The notes: a model not told the origin generated them from the sequence alone. Shown: positions 53,360-62,686, counted from the stretch's first letter. The stretch: DNA of 64,000 bases from Turicibacter faecis (GCF_037076425.1 NZ_AP028127.1:1022001-1086000), one strand, 5' to 3'. A program made the numbers and translations.

Positions 53360-53839
53360 ATGGAAGAAATCTTAGAGATTTTAGAACAAAATAGTCGTTA
53401 TACGGATGAAGAAATTGCCGTTATGGCAGGAAAAACGGTGGAAGAAGTTCGCGAGGCGATTCGTGATTATGAGGAGCGTAGCATCATTGCGGGCTATACA
53501 ACGTTGATTAACTGGGAAAATACAGGGAAGGAAAAAGTAACGGCCTTGATTGAGGTGAAAGTAACTCCTCAACGTGGTGAAGGCTTTGATAAAGTTGCGG
53601 AGCGTTTGTATCAGTTTGATCAAGTACGTGCGTGTTATTTAATGTCAGGCGGTTTTGATTTAACGGTCATTGTTGAGGGTAAAACAATGAAGGACGTCGC
53701 GATGTTTGTATCAGAGAAATTAGCGGTGCAGGAATATGTGCTTAGTTGTTCAACACATTTTGTCCTTAAAAAATATAAAGAGCACGGAACCATTTTTAAA
53801 GAACGAGAATTTGATGATCGCGAGGTGATTTTCTTATGA
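53360..53839 (+). CDS. Lrp/AsnC-family transcriptional regulator
   Basis: 159 residues. N-terminal helix-turn-helix (YTDEEIAVMAGKTVEEVREAIRDYEE, ~14-40), then the ligand-binding RAM domain (ALIEVKVTPQRGEGFDKVAERLY, CYLMSGGFDLTVIVEGKTM). It overlaps the aminotransferase gene (ATGA). This pair is common in Firmicutes, and the regulator presumably senses an amino acid related to the partner enzyme. Controlled by the T-box leader. Confidence 0.9.
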   Translation: MEEILEILEQNSRYTDEEIAVMAGKTVEEVREAIRDYEERSIIAGYTTLINWENTGKEKVTALIEVKVTPQRGEGFDKVAERLYQFDQVRACYLMSGGFDLTVIVEGKTMKDVAMFVSEKLAVQEYVLSCSTHFVLKKYKEHGTIFKEREFDDREVIFL

Positions 53840-55005
53840 TGATGGAAGACATGATTTTAGAACGCGTAAAAAAAATGCCCCCATCGGGGATTCGTAAATA
53901 TTTTGATATGGTGCATGAAATGGAAGGGGTTATTTCTTTAGGTGTTGGAGAGCCAGACTTTGTCACGCCATGGAACATTCGAGAAGCGGGGATTTATTCG
54001 CTTGAAAAAGGACATACCCATTACTCATCAAATGCAGGTTTTTTAGAGTTGCGTGATGAAATTTCACGTTACTTACATCGACGTTTTGAGTTAAGCTACC
54101 ATCCAGAAGATGAGATTTTGGTGACCGTTGGGGGAAGTGAAGGGATTGATCTAGCGCTTCGCGCCCTAGTTGGACCAGGAGATGAAGTTATTATTCCTGA
54201 ACCAAGTTTTGTTGCTTACCAAGGATGCACGACTTTTACAGGGGCGACACCGAAGGTGATTGAACTAAAAGCAGAGAATGAATTTAAATTGACAAAGGAA
54301 GAGCTATTAGCAGCGATAACGCCAAAAACAAAGGTGCTGATCATGCCGTTTCCAAATAACCCAACAGGAGCCATTATGACAAAAGAAGAGCTCCAAGACA
54401 TTGTTGACGTGATTAAAGATCGGAATATTGTTATTATTTCAGATGAAATCTATGCAGAACTGACGTACGAAACGAAACATGTTTCCATCGCAAGTTTTGA
54501 AGAAGTTAAAGATCAAACGTTATTAATTAACGGATTTTCAAAGGCATATGCGATGACAGGGTGGCGGTTAGGGTATGCCTGTGGGCCTAAAACATTAATT
54601 CAAGCCATGAAAAAGATTCATCAATACGCGATTATGTGTTCGCCAACTACGTCACAATATGCTGCCATTGAGGCGATGCGAAATGGCGATGCAAGTGTCG
54701 AAATGATGGTTAAGGAATATAATCGCCGTCGACGTGTTCTTGTCGATGGGTTTAGAAAGTTAGGACTTGATTGTTTCGAACCGTTAGGGGCTTTTTATGT
54801 TTTTCCATGTATTAAGTCAACAGGATTATCAAGCGATGAATTTTGTGAACAATTACTTCTGAGTGAGAAGGTATTAGCAGTTCCAGGAAATGCCTTTGGT
54901 GCATGCGGTGAAGGTTATATTCGTGCGTGTTATGCGGCTTCATACGAAGATATTAAAGAGGCACTCGTGCGAATTGAACGTTTTTTAACTCAATTAAAAA
55001 AATAG
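53836..55005 (+). CDS. class I/II aminotransferase (PLP)
   Basis: 389 residues. ISLGVGEPDFVTP at the N-terminus; MPFPNNPTGA with the carboxylate-binding Asn; ISDEIYAELTY; PLP lysine in LINGFSKAYAMTGWRLGYA (~236); RACYAASYE with the C-terminal Arg. It resembles the PatA/AraT group of aspartate- or aromatic-type transaminases. A T-box upstream ties expression to the charging of one tRNA, so the product is probably that amino acid; which one is not resolved. Confidence 0.88.
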   Translation: MMMEDMILERVKKMPPSGIRKYFDMVHEMEGVISLGVGEPDFVTPWNIREAGIYSLEKGHTHYSSNAGFLELRDEISRYLHRRFELSYHPEDEILVTVGGSEGIDLALRALVGPGDEVIIPEPSFVAYQGCTTFTGATPKVIELKAENEFKLTKEELLAAITPKTKVLIMPFPNNPTGAIMTKEELQDIVDVIKDRNIVIISDEIYAELTYETKHVSIASFEEVKDQTLLINGFSKAYAMTGWRLGYACGPKTLIQAMKKIHQYAIMCSPTTSQYAAIEAMRNGDASVEMMVKEYNRRRRVLVDGFRKLGLDCFEPLGAFYVFPCIKSTGLSSDEFCEQLLLSEKVLAVPGNAFGACGEGYIRACYAASYEDIKEALVRIERFLTQLKK

Positions 55006-55007
55006 TG

Positions 55008-55041
55008 CTCAAAGCTCTCCGATGATTTGTGAGAGCTTTTG
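55008..55041 (+). terminator. intrinsic terminator
   Basis: AAAGCTCTC / GAGAGCTTTT hairpin with about 11-base loop. Confidence 0.75.
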
Positions 55042-55094
55042 GCATATTTAAACCGGTCCTTTCATACGTTTGTAAGAGATTGAGATGGGGGGGG

Positions 55095-56273
55095 ATGTTG
55101 TTGCGAAAAATTTTGTTTAAAACGGTGCTTCATTTATTAGCTTCTGTTTCATTGATGTTCTTAATTATTATAGGCGGCCTTTTTGTTATGCGACAACTCT
55201 CCTTTCAATCCACGTTAGCACAAGCTGACCAACTGAACAAACAAGGTGGGATTAGTGAAATGCGCGAAGTCTCTTTAGGTGGAATTTCTCAATACATTGC
55301 GATTGAGGGAGAAAATCGGGATAATCCCGTTTGCCTTTTTTTACATGGGGGACCCGGACTCTCGCTTCCATACGGCATAAGTGGCCGTCATCAAATTGAG
55401 ACGATCAGTTCCCACTGTAATGTTGTTTATTGGGATCAACGGGGTGCTGGGAAGACGTTCAGTGATCAGAAAGGGGACTCTGATTTTACGTATGAACAAT
55501 TGGAGTCGGATGCAAAAGAATTAATTGCCTATTTAAGAGAGGAATTTGAACAAGATAAAATTTATTTGGTAGGTTATTCTTGGGGAAGTGTATTGGGTCT
55601 GCGACTTGCGAAAGCTTTACCGGATCAGTTAGCAGGCTATTTTGGTTTGTCACAAGTTGTTAATCCAAAGGCTTCTGAACGATTGCTTTATGAGTGGTTG
55701 CTTGAAGAATTTGAAACAACGGGCCACCATCACTTTATTACGCAACTGCGGCAACTTGGGCTTCCCCCTTATGAGAAGCAGAGTAGTCAACAGGCCTTTC
55801 AGGAGTTGTTAACACAAAGTAATGCTTATGTGAAATGGAATGAGGGGCTTCCGAATGTGAATGTGTTACAGTGGTTTTATCAAGTCTTTGCGTGTCCAGA
55901 TTTATCTATTGGGGAGGCTTATGATACACTATTTCAAGCATCGGATAAGATGTTGAATCAGGGAAACTATTGGAAGCAATTGCAAGAGGTTAACTTGATT
56001 GAAGAAATCAAGCAGGTTCAAATACCGCTTTATTTTGTAACGGGAGCGGATGACTATATTTGTCCGGTTTCCTTAGTCGAGGAATTTATGAATCAAGTGT
56101 CGTCGAGTGAAAAAGAATTGTTAGTTCTTGAACATTCAGCTCATTACTTTTCGGTAGAGGATGAGACGAAGATGTATGATTGGATGAAAGAAAAAATTAA
56201 AGGAGCGCACACTAACGAGGCTTCTGATGAAGAGCAAACGGTTGGGGATGTCATTTCTAACTTGTTACAGTGA
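55095..56273 (+). CDS. membrane-anchored alpha/beta hydrolase
   Basis: 392 residues. One N-terminal membrane helix (~12-32), then an alpha/beta-hydrolase of the prolyl-aminopeptidase-like group: oxyanion HGGPG (~83-87), WDQRGAGKT, nucleophile elbow GYSWGS (Ser ~161), acid Asp in TGADDYICP and His in EHSAHYF. Substrate unknown; extracytoplasmic location inferred from the anchor. The ATG directly follows a run of eight G, so one of the next two TTG codons could be the true start. Confidence 0.82.
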   Translation: MLLRKILFKTVLHLLASVSLMFLIIIGGLFVMRQLSFQSTLAQADQLNKQGGISEMREVSLGGISQYIAIEGENRDNPVCLFLHGGPGLSLPYGISGRHQIETISSHCNVVYWDQRGAGKTFSDQKGDSDFTYEQLESDAKELIAYLREEFEQDKIYLVGYSWGSVLGLRLAKALPDQLAGYFGLSQVVNPKASERLLYEWLLEEFETTGHHHFITQLRQLGLPPYEKQSSQQAFQELLTQSNAYVKWNEGLPNVNVLQWFYQVFACPDLSIGEAYDTLFQASDKMLNQGNYWKQLQEVNLIEEIKQVQIPLYFVTGADDYICPVSLVEEFMNQVSSSEKELLVLEHSAHYFSVEDETKMYDWMKEKIKGAHTNEASDEEQTVGDVISNLLQ

Positions 56274-56371
56274 AAAATTTCAGGAGCTGTCATGACAGGA
56301 ATCACGAAATGTTTAAATAAGCCGACACCTTTTGAGGTATACTAAGGCTAAATGAACATGGGGTGATTTTA

Positions 56372-57220
56372 GTGAAGAAAGTTAATTTGTATTCCTGGGC
56401 GATTATTATTTGTTCGCTTCTTGCCGTCATCATGACGGTTATTCAATTGACTGTACCACTGAGTGAGACCTGGAATCGATGGTTTAATCGGATTGATACA
56501 ATGATTTGGTTGTTTTTTTTGTTCGATTACGGATATCGATTGGTGAAAAGTCCGAATAAAAAGCAATTTATAAAGGAAAATAAAGTGGATTTATTAACGA
56601 TTATTCCCTATTTTTCTGTTCTTCGTTTATTGAGAATTGTTAGAGTGACACGTGTGTTCTCCTTGTTACATTTTGCAAAGGTGCTACGGGCAAGCGCAAT
56701 GTTAAGTCGGCTTTCTAAGCGAATGGGGGAATTTTTTAAAACGAATAATTTTCACTATATTACGGGTGTGACATTTATCGTGATTTTACTCGGTTCAGGA
56801 AGTCTGTCGCTCGTTGAGGGATTGCCGTTTAAAGATGCTCTTTGGTGGTGTGTCGTAACGGTGACAACGGTAGGATATGGAGATATTGTCCCTAAAACGG
56901 GAATGGGGCGAATAATTGCAGCCCTTGTTATGATGAGTGGAATTGGATTTTTAGGGGTTTTTACCGGAACCATTTCAACCTATTTTTTAAATCGTCGGCA
57001 GGAGAAGAAAAGACCGGCCTACGTGTTAGACCTAGTGGATCGTTTAGTTCACTTTGAGGAGTTGAGTCCGGATGAATTTGAGGAAATTATCTCTATTTTA
57101 CGGGTGGTAAAAATGGGAGAAGTCTCACCGACGAAGTCTCATGAGGAGGAGACGATCAGACGGAATACGAATGAGGAAAAAGAAGGAGATTACTGTGAAA
57201 AGACAGCCAGAATTGATTGA
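56372..57220 (+). CDS. voltage-gated-type K+ channel
   Basis: 282 residues, six helices. S4-like positively spaced segment LRLLRIVRVTRVF (~84-96), pore helix and selectivity filter TVTTVGYGD (~163-171), C-terminal cytoplasmic tail of ~70 charged residues. Forms a tetrameric K+ channel. GGGGTGA places the start at GTG 56372. It overlaps the following acetyltransferase gene by 26 bases. Confidence 0.9.
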   Translation: MKKVNLYSWAIIICSLLAVIMTVIQLTVPLSETWNRWFNRIDTMIWLFFLFDYGYRLVKSPNKKQFIKENKVDLLTIIPYFSVLRLLRIVRVTRVFSLLHFAKVLRASAMLSRLSKRMGEFFKTNNFHYITGVTFIVILLGSGSLSLVEGLPFKDALWWCVVTVTTVGYGDIVPKTGMGRIIAALVMMSGIGFLGVFTGTISTYFLNRRQEKKRPAYVLDLVDRLVHFEELSPDEFEEIISILRVVKMGEVSPTKSHEEETIRRNTNEEKEGDYCEKTARID

Positions 57221-57683
57221 GATTAAACCAGGTTTAAGACTGAGAACACCTAAGAAGGAAGAGTGGAGGCTTGCCCATCCATGGTATCAAAATGAGAAAG
57301 TGATGTACCTTTCTGAGGGAGTTAAAAATAAAACTTATAACTTATCACAAATTTATAATATGTATGAATATTTAAGTACGCGTGGCGAGCTTTATTTTAT
57401 TGAGGTCTTTGAGCACAATCGCTGGTTAGCGATTGGCGACGTGACGCTTTGGGAAGAAAACTTACCGATTGCGATCGGTGTCGAAGCGTATTGGGGTCAA
57501 GGAATTGGAAAGGCAGTGATCAACTGCTTATTAAAGCGAGCGAAGGAACTTGGAATGACAAAAATCTCAGTGCCAGCTATTTACCATTATAATAAAGCGT
57601 CCCTTCGCCTTTTTGAATCGTGTGGGTTTAAAAAAATTTCAGAAAATGAAACCGAGAAATCATATGAAAAAATGATTAAATAG
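57195..57683 (+). CDS. GNAT-family N-acetyltransferase
   Basis: 162 residues. AIGVEAYWGQGIGKAVINCLLKRAKELGM holds the acetyl-CoA loop (~100-128), and NKASLRLFESCGFKKI the C-terminal motif. Starts at GTG 57195 behind AAGGAGA, inside the end of the K+ channel gene. Substrate unknown. Confidence 0.85.
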   Translation: MKRQPELIEIKPGLRLRTPKKEEWRLAHPWYQNEKVMYLSEGVKNKTYNLSQIYNMYEYLSTRGELYFIEVFEHNRWLAIGDVTLWEENLPIAIGVEAYWGQGIGKAVINCLLKRAKELGMTKISVPAIYHYNKASLRLFESCGFKKISENETEKSYEKMIK

Positions 57684-57768
57684 AAAGATTGACAGACCAG
57701 ACATTGGAAATTATAATAAAGAATATCATTAAATAATTTTCTAATTATAGGGGATTGGGGGAGAGCAC

Positions 57769-58590
57769 ATGGTAAGCTCATTTGCAATGATCATGATGGG
57801 CCTAACAGCCATCATTTGTTTTTTAGTACCACTTGGGACACTCTACTGGATTAGAAGACGGTATCAGGCATCACTGAAAAGTTTTCTTGTCGGAATGGTC
57901 ATGTTTATTGTGATGGTTCAGATCCTAGAAGGACTACTTCATCTTTATTTATTAAAAATCAATCAAACGACAGCAGCATGGCTGATGCAACCATTCATTT
58001 ATGCGATTTATGGTGGGTTAATGGCAGGGGTATTTGAGGAAACCGGACGCTACGTCAGTTTTAAATGGTTTTTGAAAAAAGAAACTCGGATTCAAGATGC
58101 ATTAAGTTATGGAATCGGCCATGGTGGAATAGAAGCCATGCTTATTGTCGGAACAACGTACGTGAATAATTTAATTGTCTCATTTTTGATTAATCAAGGA
58201 CAACTTTCGATGCTCGGATTAGGAGCAGAAGTTGAGGAACAGATTGTAACCCAATTAACACAACTTCCCCCATTTATTTTTGGATTAGCGGGGTATGAGC
58301 GCTTCATGACCTTTATTATTCAAGTCGGTCTTAGCGTCTTAGTGTTTAAAGCGGTGAAGGAACGAAAAAAATATTTTTACATCTTAGCGATTGTCATTCA
58401 CGCATTACTCGATATTCCGGCAGCTTTGGCCCAAGTTGGCGTATCGAATGTCTATGTTGTAGAAGGGATTGTAACATTTGTCGCTATTTTATTTGTTAGT
58501 TTTATGCTAAAACAATTAAAAGTTTATCGTCAAGATTTAAAACAACCGGAGGATCCTGAACTAGAGGGTTACCAAAAGGCGGGATATTAA
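57769..58590 (+). CDS. YhfC-family intramembrane metalloprotease
   Basis: 273 residues, about seven helices. Motifs in order: GVFEETGRYV (Glu-Glu pair ~85), SYGIGHGGIEAMLI (~112) and IVIHALLDIPAA (~205), the metal-ligand pattern of YhfC proteins, relatives of CPBP/Abi proteases. Substrate unknown. GGGGGAGAGCAC precedes the ATG. Followed by the SdpR unit; YhfC-like and SdpI-like membrane proteins are frequent neighbours of SdpR repressors. Confidence 0.85.
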   Translation: MVSSFAMIMMGLTAIICFLVPLGTLYWIRRRYQASLKSFLVGMVMFIVMVQILEGLLHLYLLKINQTTAAWLMQPFIYAIYGGLMAGVFEETGRYVSFKWFLKKETRIQDALSYGIGHGGIEAMLIVGTTYVNNLIVSFLINQGQLSMLGLGAEVEEQIVTQLTQLPPFIFGLAGYERFMTFIIQVGLSVLVFKAVKERKKYFYILAIVIHALLDIPAALAQVGVSNVYVVEGIVTFVAILFVSFMLKQLKVYRQDLKQPEDPELEGYQKAGY

Positions 58591-58613
58591 GAGAAGGTAA
58601 AGGAGGTGTCCGT

Positions 58614-58646
58614 TTGCTAATAGGGTTAGCAGCGGAAGTATTGTGA
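58614..58646 (+). CDS. ten-residue leader peptide coupled to the sdpR-like gene
   Basis: AAAGGAGGTG at 58599-58608, the strongest ribosome site in the area, lies 5 bases before TTG 58614. The frame MLIGLAAEVL ends with TGA at 58644-58646, overlapping the GTG start of the repressor (58643). The repressor itself has a weak site, so its translation probably depends on this mini-ORF. Confidence 0.5.
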   Translation: MLIGLAAEVL

Positions 58647-58903
58647 ATAAAGCATTTCAAGCATTAGCAGATCCAACAAGGAGAACGATTTTAAAAAAAT
58701 TAAATAAGGGGGAGATGACAGCGGGGCAAATTGCCGCGTGTTTTGATATGAGTAAACCCTCGATTACCCATCATTTAAATATCTTGAAAAATGCCAATTT
58801 AATTCAGAGTGAAAAGCGAGGTCAATTTGTTGTTTATACGTTGAATACAACAGTGATTGGCGATGTTGTTGGTTGGTTTTATGAGTTTGGGTATCGACTT
58901 TAA
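58643..58903 (+). CDS. ArsR-family repressor, SdpR type
   Basis: 86 residues. ALADPTRRTILKKLNKGEMTAGQIAACFDMSKPSITHHLNILKNANLI is the winged-helix core of SdpR/autorepressor proteins; the C-terminus VIGDVVGWFYEFGYRL is also typical. It lacks the metal-binding Cys of ArsR. SdpR usually represses its own operon with a membrane partner; here the partner may be the YhfC protein upstream. GTG start inside the leader peptide stop codon. Confidence 0.85.
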   Translation: MNKAFQALADPTRRTILKKLNKGEMTAGQIAACFDMSKPSITHHLNILKNANLIQSEKRGQFVVYTLNTTVIGDVVGWFYEFGYRL

Positions 58904-58914
58904 AATAATGAGGA

Positions 58915-58946
58915 GGAGTCTAGAGCGGTGCTTTAGACTTTTTTTG
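58915..58946 (+). terminator. intrinsic terminator
   Basis: AGTCTAGAGC / GCTTTAGACT hairpin and T7. Confidence 0.75.
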
Positions 58947-59035
58947 TAAAAAAATAAAGGATACTTTATGGAATCACGAATGGATGTTGCCTTTTTTGTT
59001 ATACTAATTTTAAGAAAGATAAAGGGGGAGTATCA

Positions 59036-59539
59036 TTGGATAATGTGCAGGTTATTTTAGATTATTTATCCGAGTATGGATTGTTTTTTTTGTTTGTCAT
59101 TGTTTTTTTAGAATATCTTAATTTACCAGGGTTACCTGCAGGAATTATTATGCCAGCGGTCGGTATTTTAGTCGCGGCTAATGATATGAGCTTTTTGATG
59201 GCTTTGGTAGTATCTGTATTGGCAGGACTCCTTGGAAGTTATGTCCTATATTTGATTGGGTATTTCCTAGGCCATCCCATTTTGGAATGGTTTTATGAAC
59301 GCTTTGAGCAAATGCGCCCGGCGATTGAGCGGGCGATACGGTATACGGATCAGTACGGGGATAAGGGAGTCTTTATTGCACGACTCATTCCGGTAGCACG
59401 AACATTAGTCTCATTGACGGTTGGGACTGTTCGAATGAATGTCTTGAAATTTACGATTTATTCGACGTTCGGAATTATCATTTGGAATTTTGTCTTTATT
59501 TATGCCGGTTATGGATTCGGTCATTTATTTTTAAAATAG
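59036..59539 (+). CDS. DedA-family membrane protein
   Basis: 167 residues with about four to five helices. Conserved DedA elements: FLEYLNLPGLPAGIIMPAVG, LAGLLGSYVLYLIGYFLG, and the arginine-containing FIARLIPVARTLVSLTVGTVRM. The family moves lipid carriers or phospholipids across the membrane. TTG start behind AAGGGGGAG. First gene of an operon with cardiolipin synthase and a phosphoesterase, which fits a phospholipid role. Confidence 0.88.
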   Translation: MDNVQVILDYLSEYGLFFLFVIVFLEYLNLPGLPAGIIMPAVGILVAANDMSFLMALVVSVLAGLLGSYVLYLIGYFLGHPILEWFYERFEQMRPAIERAIRYTDQYGDKGVFIARLIPVARTLVSLTVGTVRMNVLKFTIYSTFGIIIWNFVFIYAGYGFGHLFLK

Positions 59540-59581
59540 GGGGAACCGGGGGAGTTTAAAGTAAGAGGAGGCGCCCCTATC

Positions 59582-60994
59582 ATGGCAATCTTAATGTTTA
59601 TTTCCCGTGTGATCAGCCTGTTTTTAATGGTTGTCTTAATTTTTTATAAAAGAAAGGAGCCAGCGCTCTTAATGGCCTGGCTGCTTCTTTTAGTCTTTCT
59701 TCCTCCAATTGGTTGCGTGATGTACTTATTGTTTGAACGGACCCCCTTGCCGAGAAAAGCCGGACTTTTTTTAAATGATATTAAAGACGAGCGCAGGGGG
59801 CGCCAAGCATCGGTTTCCCTCAATGATAAAATAACATCGCTGGTCCATTTTAATGAAAATTATAACAGTAGCCGCCTCTACCTCTATCAAGATTTTATGT
59901 ATTTTGCAGACGGAAAAAGTAAATATCAACAATTATTTAAAGATATCGAGGGAGCTAAGCAATCCATCCATCTTCAATATTTTATTATTCGAGAAGATGA
60001 GGTCGGTCGTCAATTAGTCCAGTTATTGACTGAAAAAGCGGCACAAGGGGTTGAAGTTCGCCTGATTTTTGATAGTGCTGGTTGCTTTGGGACCCGACTT
60101 AAATACTTTGCTTCCCTTATGGAGGCAGGGGGACAGGTCTATCAATTTCATCCTCCAACCTTTCGCTTAATTGGATTGAATTATAATTATCGTAATCATC
60201 GTAAAATTGTCGTGATTGATGGTCGAATTGGGTATTTAGGTGGGATGAATATTGGAAATGAATATATGTCTTTGGACCCTAAATTTTCACCATGGCGAGA
60301 TGCTCATTTACGTTTAGTAGGCGATGCTGTTTGGGAGTTACAACATCGCTTTTTAAAGGACTATTACATGGTGTGTGATCATCAAGAAGATGAAAGATAT
60401 ATTAAAGATCACTTAAATCACTATTTTGCCTCTCCTTTATCAACGACTCTGTGTCCAATGCAAATTGTTTCAGACGGCCCTGATACGACGACAGATGATA
60501 TTAAGTTAACATTTGTTAAAATGATTCAAAGTGCCGTTCATACAATTCAAATTCAAACGCCGTATTTTATTCCTGATTCGTTGTTTTTAGAGACGCTCAA
60601 AATTGCAGCTTATTCAGGGGTAAAAGTTGAGGTGATGATTCCAACGATAGCGGACCATCATTATGTGTATCGCACCACGACCTCATTTATTAAAGAATTG
60701 CGTGAAGCCAACATTGACGTTTATTTTTATAAAGGATTTTTACATTCAAAGATTATTATTATCGATGAAGAGTTATGTACGATTGGGTCAACAAATATAG
60801 ATCAACGAAGTTTTAAAATTAATTATGAAATTAATGCCTTTATTTATGATAAAACATTGACGCGTCAAGCGGTTCATCAGTTTCAACTGGACTTAGAAAA
60901 TTGTTTGTTAGTGGATGATTCCTATGAACAAAATAAATCAGCTTGGATTCGGTTTGAAGAAAAGGTCTATCGACTGGTCTCCATGCTTCTTTAA
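59582..60994 (+). CDS. cls: cardiolipin synthase, PLD superfamily (copy 2)
   Basis: 470 residues. Two N-terminal helices, then HKD motifs NHRKIVVIDGRIGYLGGMN (~204-222) and LHSKIIIIDEELCTIGSTN (~386-404). About half identical by eye to the copy at 45104, with the same ending (KVYRLVSMLL versus SVYRLLSMLM). It lies 42 bases after dedA and 30 before the phosphoesterase gene, giving a membrane-lipid operon. Confidence 0.93.
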   Translation: MAILMFISRVISLFLMVVLIFYKRKEPALLMAWLLLLVFLPPIGCVMYLLFERTPLPRKAGLFLNDIKDERRGRQASVSLNDKITSLVHFNENYNSSRLYLYQDFMYFADGKSKYQQLFKDIEGAKQSIHLQYFIIREDEVGRQLVQLLTEKAAQGVEVRLIFDSAGCFGTRLKYFASLMEAGGQVYQFHPPTFRLIGLNYNYRNHRKIVVIDGRIGYLGGMNIGNEYMSLDPKFSPWRDAHLRLVGDAVWELQHRFLKDYYMVCDHQEDERYIKDHLNHYFASPLSTTLCPMQIVSDGPDTTTDDIKLTFVKMIQSAVHTIQIQTPYFIPDSLFLETLKIAAYSGVKVEVMIPTIADHHYVYRTTTSFIKELREANIDVYFYKGFLHSKIIIIDEELCTIGSTNIDQRSFKINYEINAFIYDKTLTRQAVHQFQLDLENCLLVDDSYEQNKSAWIRFEEKVYRLVSMLL

Positions 60995-61024
60995 ACAAAG
61001 TAATAGTGGAAGGGGGAGAAAAAG

Positions 61025-61906
61025 ATGCTCGTGTTGGTGGTTGTTGCGGTTATCTTGTTTTTTTATAGGGAACAAAATGCCTTCTCGACGACTTTTTATC
61101 GATTAACAACGCATAAATTTCACTCTACACAGGGACAGATACGAATCGTCCAGTTATCGGATTTACATTCTAAAACGTTTGGACGGAAGAATAAACGATT
61201 AATCAACAAAATAAAAAGGCTAAATCCAGATTTAATTTTTGCAACGGGTGATTTGATCTCATCTACAGATACCAACGGTGGCGCTTTCTTAGATCTTATT
61301 GATGGGCTGAAAGGTCAATATCCCATCTTTTATATTGAAGGAAATCACGAAACGACAGCTAGATATGACCAGATGAATAATGAAAGTGGTTGGTATGATG
61401 ACTTTTTAAGGCAGTTAAAAGAAAAGGGCATTTGCCGATTAGACAATGCTTACCAACAAGTAGAAGTGAATGGGGAGGAACTGTTTATCTATGGATTAAC
61501 GCTCCCCTTAACGCATTATAAGGCAGTTCCTCAGGCGATAAAAGATCGAGCGAACCACCGTGAGATTACTGATTTATCTGAGGTGTTTTCACCACTTAGG
61601 TTAGAGTCAATCAATATTTTATTGGCACATTCCCCATTTTTAGCAACGTTGTATGAAAAGCACGGATTTGATTACACCTATTCAGGGCATGTTCACGGAG
61701 GGATTTTGCGACTTCCTTTTGTAGGTGGTGTGCTCTCCCCCGAACGGAAGTTTTTCCCTACGTATAGCTGTGGTATCTATTCCATGAATCGGATGACACT
61801 CATTGTGAGTCGTGGATTAGGGAAGCTTCGCTTATTTAATCGTCCCCATTTAGTTGTGGTAGACTTAGTTGCTGATCCAAACAAACCTCGGCACCCAAAA
61901 GGTTAG
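61025..61906 (+). CDS. membrane-anchored metallophosphoesterase (YkuE-like)
   Basis: 293 residues. One N-terminal helix (~2-13), then calcineurin-like motifs: QLSDLHS (~42-48), FATGDLI, IEGNHETT, LAHSP and YSGHVHGG (~218-225). YkuE-type proteins bind metal and act on phosphate esters at the membrane or wall. AAGGGGGAG precedes the ATG. Last gene of the DedA operon. A lipid-linked substrate is plausible but inferred. Confidence 0.87.
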   Translation: MLVLVVVAVILFFYREQNAFSTTFYRLTTHKFHSTQGQIRIVQLSDLHSKTFGRKNKRLINKIKRLNPDLIFATGDLISSTDTNGGAFLDLIDGLKGQYPIFYIEGNHETTARYDQMNNESGWYDDFLRQLKEKGICRLDNAYQQVEVNGEELFIYGLTLPLTHYKAVPQAIKDRANHREITDLSEVFSPLRLESINILLAHSPFLATLYEKHGFDYTYSGHVHGGILRLPFVGGVLSPERKFFPTYSCGIYSMNRMTLIVSRGLGKLRLFNRPHLVVVDLVADPNKPRHPKG

Positions 61907-61936
61907 ACGCTATGTTTAACGTTAGGGTGCCTTTTT
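61889..61936 (+). terminator. intrinsic terminator
   Basis: GGCACCC / GGGTGCC outer stem with a GTTA/TAAC inner pair and T5; the left arm lies in the last codons of the gene. Confidence 0.7.
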
Positions 61937-62278
61937 GTCGCCTCCAATTATCGTGTAGGGAACTTCATAGGAGGGGAAAAAGCTCAGAGGATTAAAGATA
62001 AAGGTTTAGAGATAAACTTTTATTAGGAGACTAGAAGGCAATGGAGATAGGCATCGGACGCTCGTTCGTTTAATTGGCTATCGGTCGAGCAGTCGTCACC
62101 ATGTCAGACATCTAGGATTGTCCTAAGGAGGGTTACGTGGAACACTTGATTACCCTAATAAAAGGGTGAAACAACAAAGTTGGAAATAGATACGATATTT
62201 TCATAAACTTGGCATACAAAGTTTTGGAAAACTGGTGAACACTAAGGGTGTAACAGAATTTGAAAGGAGATTAAGAAG
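61937..62278 (+). other. intergenic region before the DUF2680 gene
   Basis: No clear gene. A ten-codon frame starting with GTG at 62137 follows AAGGAGGG at a good distance and ends at 62169; weak evidence for a leader peptide. No promoter stands out. Confidence 0.35.
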
Positions 62279-62686
62279 ATGAAGAAATTAAACATGGTTT
62301 TTAGTACGGCTTTATTAGCCGCAACACTTGGTTTTACAGCGTATGCTAAAGATGAGGTTAAAGAAGTTCCTAATCATCCTCAATTAACAGAGGAACAAAA
62401 AGCGGAAGTGAAGCAACAATTTGAAGCCGATTATAAAGAAATGCAAGAAAAATTTAATCAATTAACAGATGATCAAAAAGAAGAAATTTATGAGTTATAT
62501 GATAAAGTTAATGTTGCTAAAGTAAAATTATTAGATAAATATGTTGAGCTTGAACTGATGACTGAAGAAGAAGTAGAGGACATTCAAAAACATATGGCAG
62601 AAATGTCGGAAAAAATTCGAGAAGAAAAACAATTTATTGGCTTTAAAGCACCTTGTCCAGCTAAACAAACAGAAAAAACGAATTAA
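62279..62686 (+). CDS. secreted DUF2680 protein
   Basis: 135 residues. Signal peptide ending at TAYA-KD (~24). The mature part is helical and acidic, with the DUF2680 layout QKEEIYELYDKVNVAKVKLLDKYVELELMTEEEVEDIQKHM. Function unknown; the family is common in secreted proteins of Firmicutes. GAAAGGAG precedes the ATG. Confidence 0.8.
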   Translation: MKKLNMVFSTALLAATLGFTAYAKDEVKEVPNHPQLTEEQKAEVKQQFEADYKEMQEKFNQLTDDQKEEIYELYDKVNVAKVKLLDKYVELELMTEEEVEDIQKHMAEMSEKIREEKQFIGFKAPCPAKQTEKTN

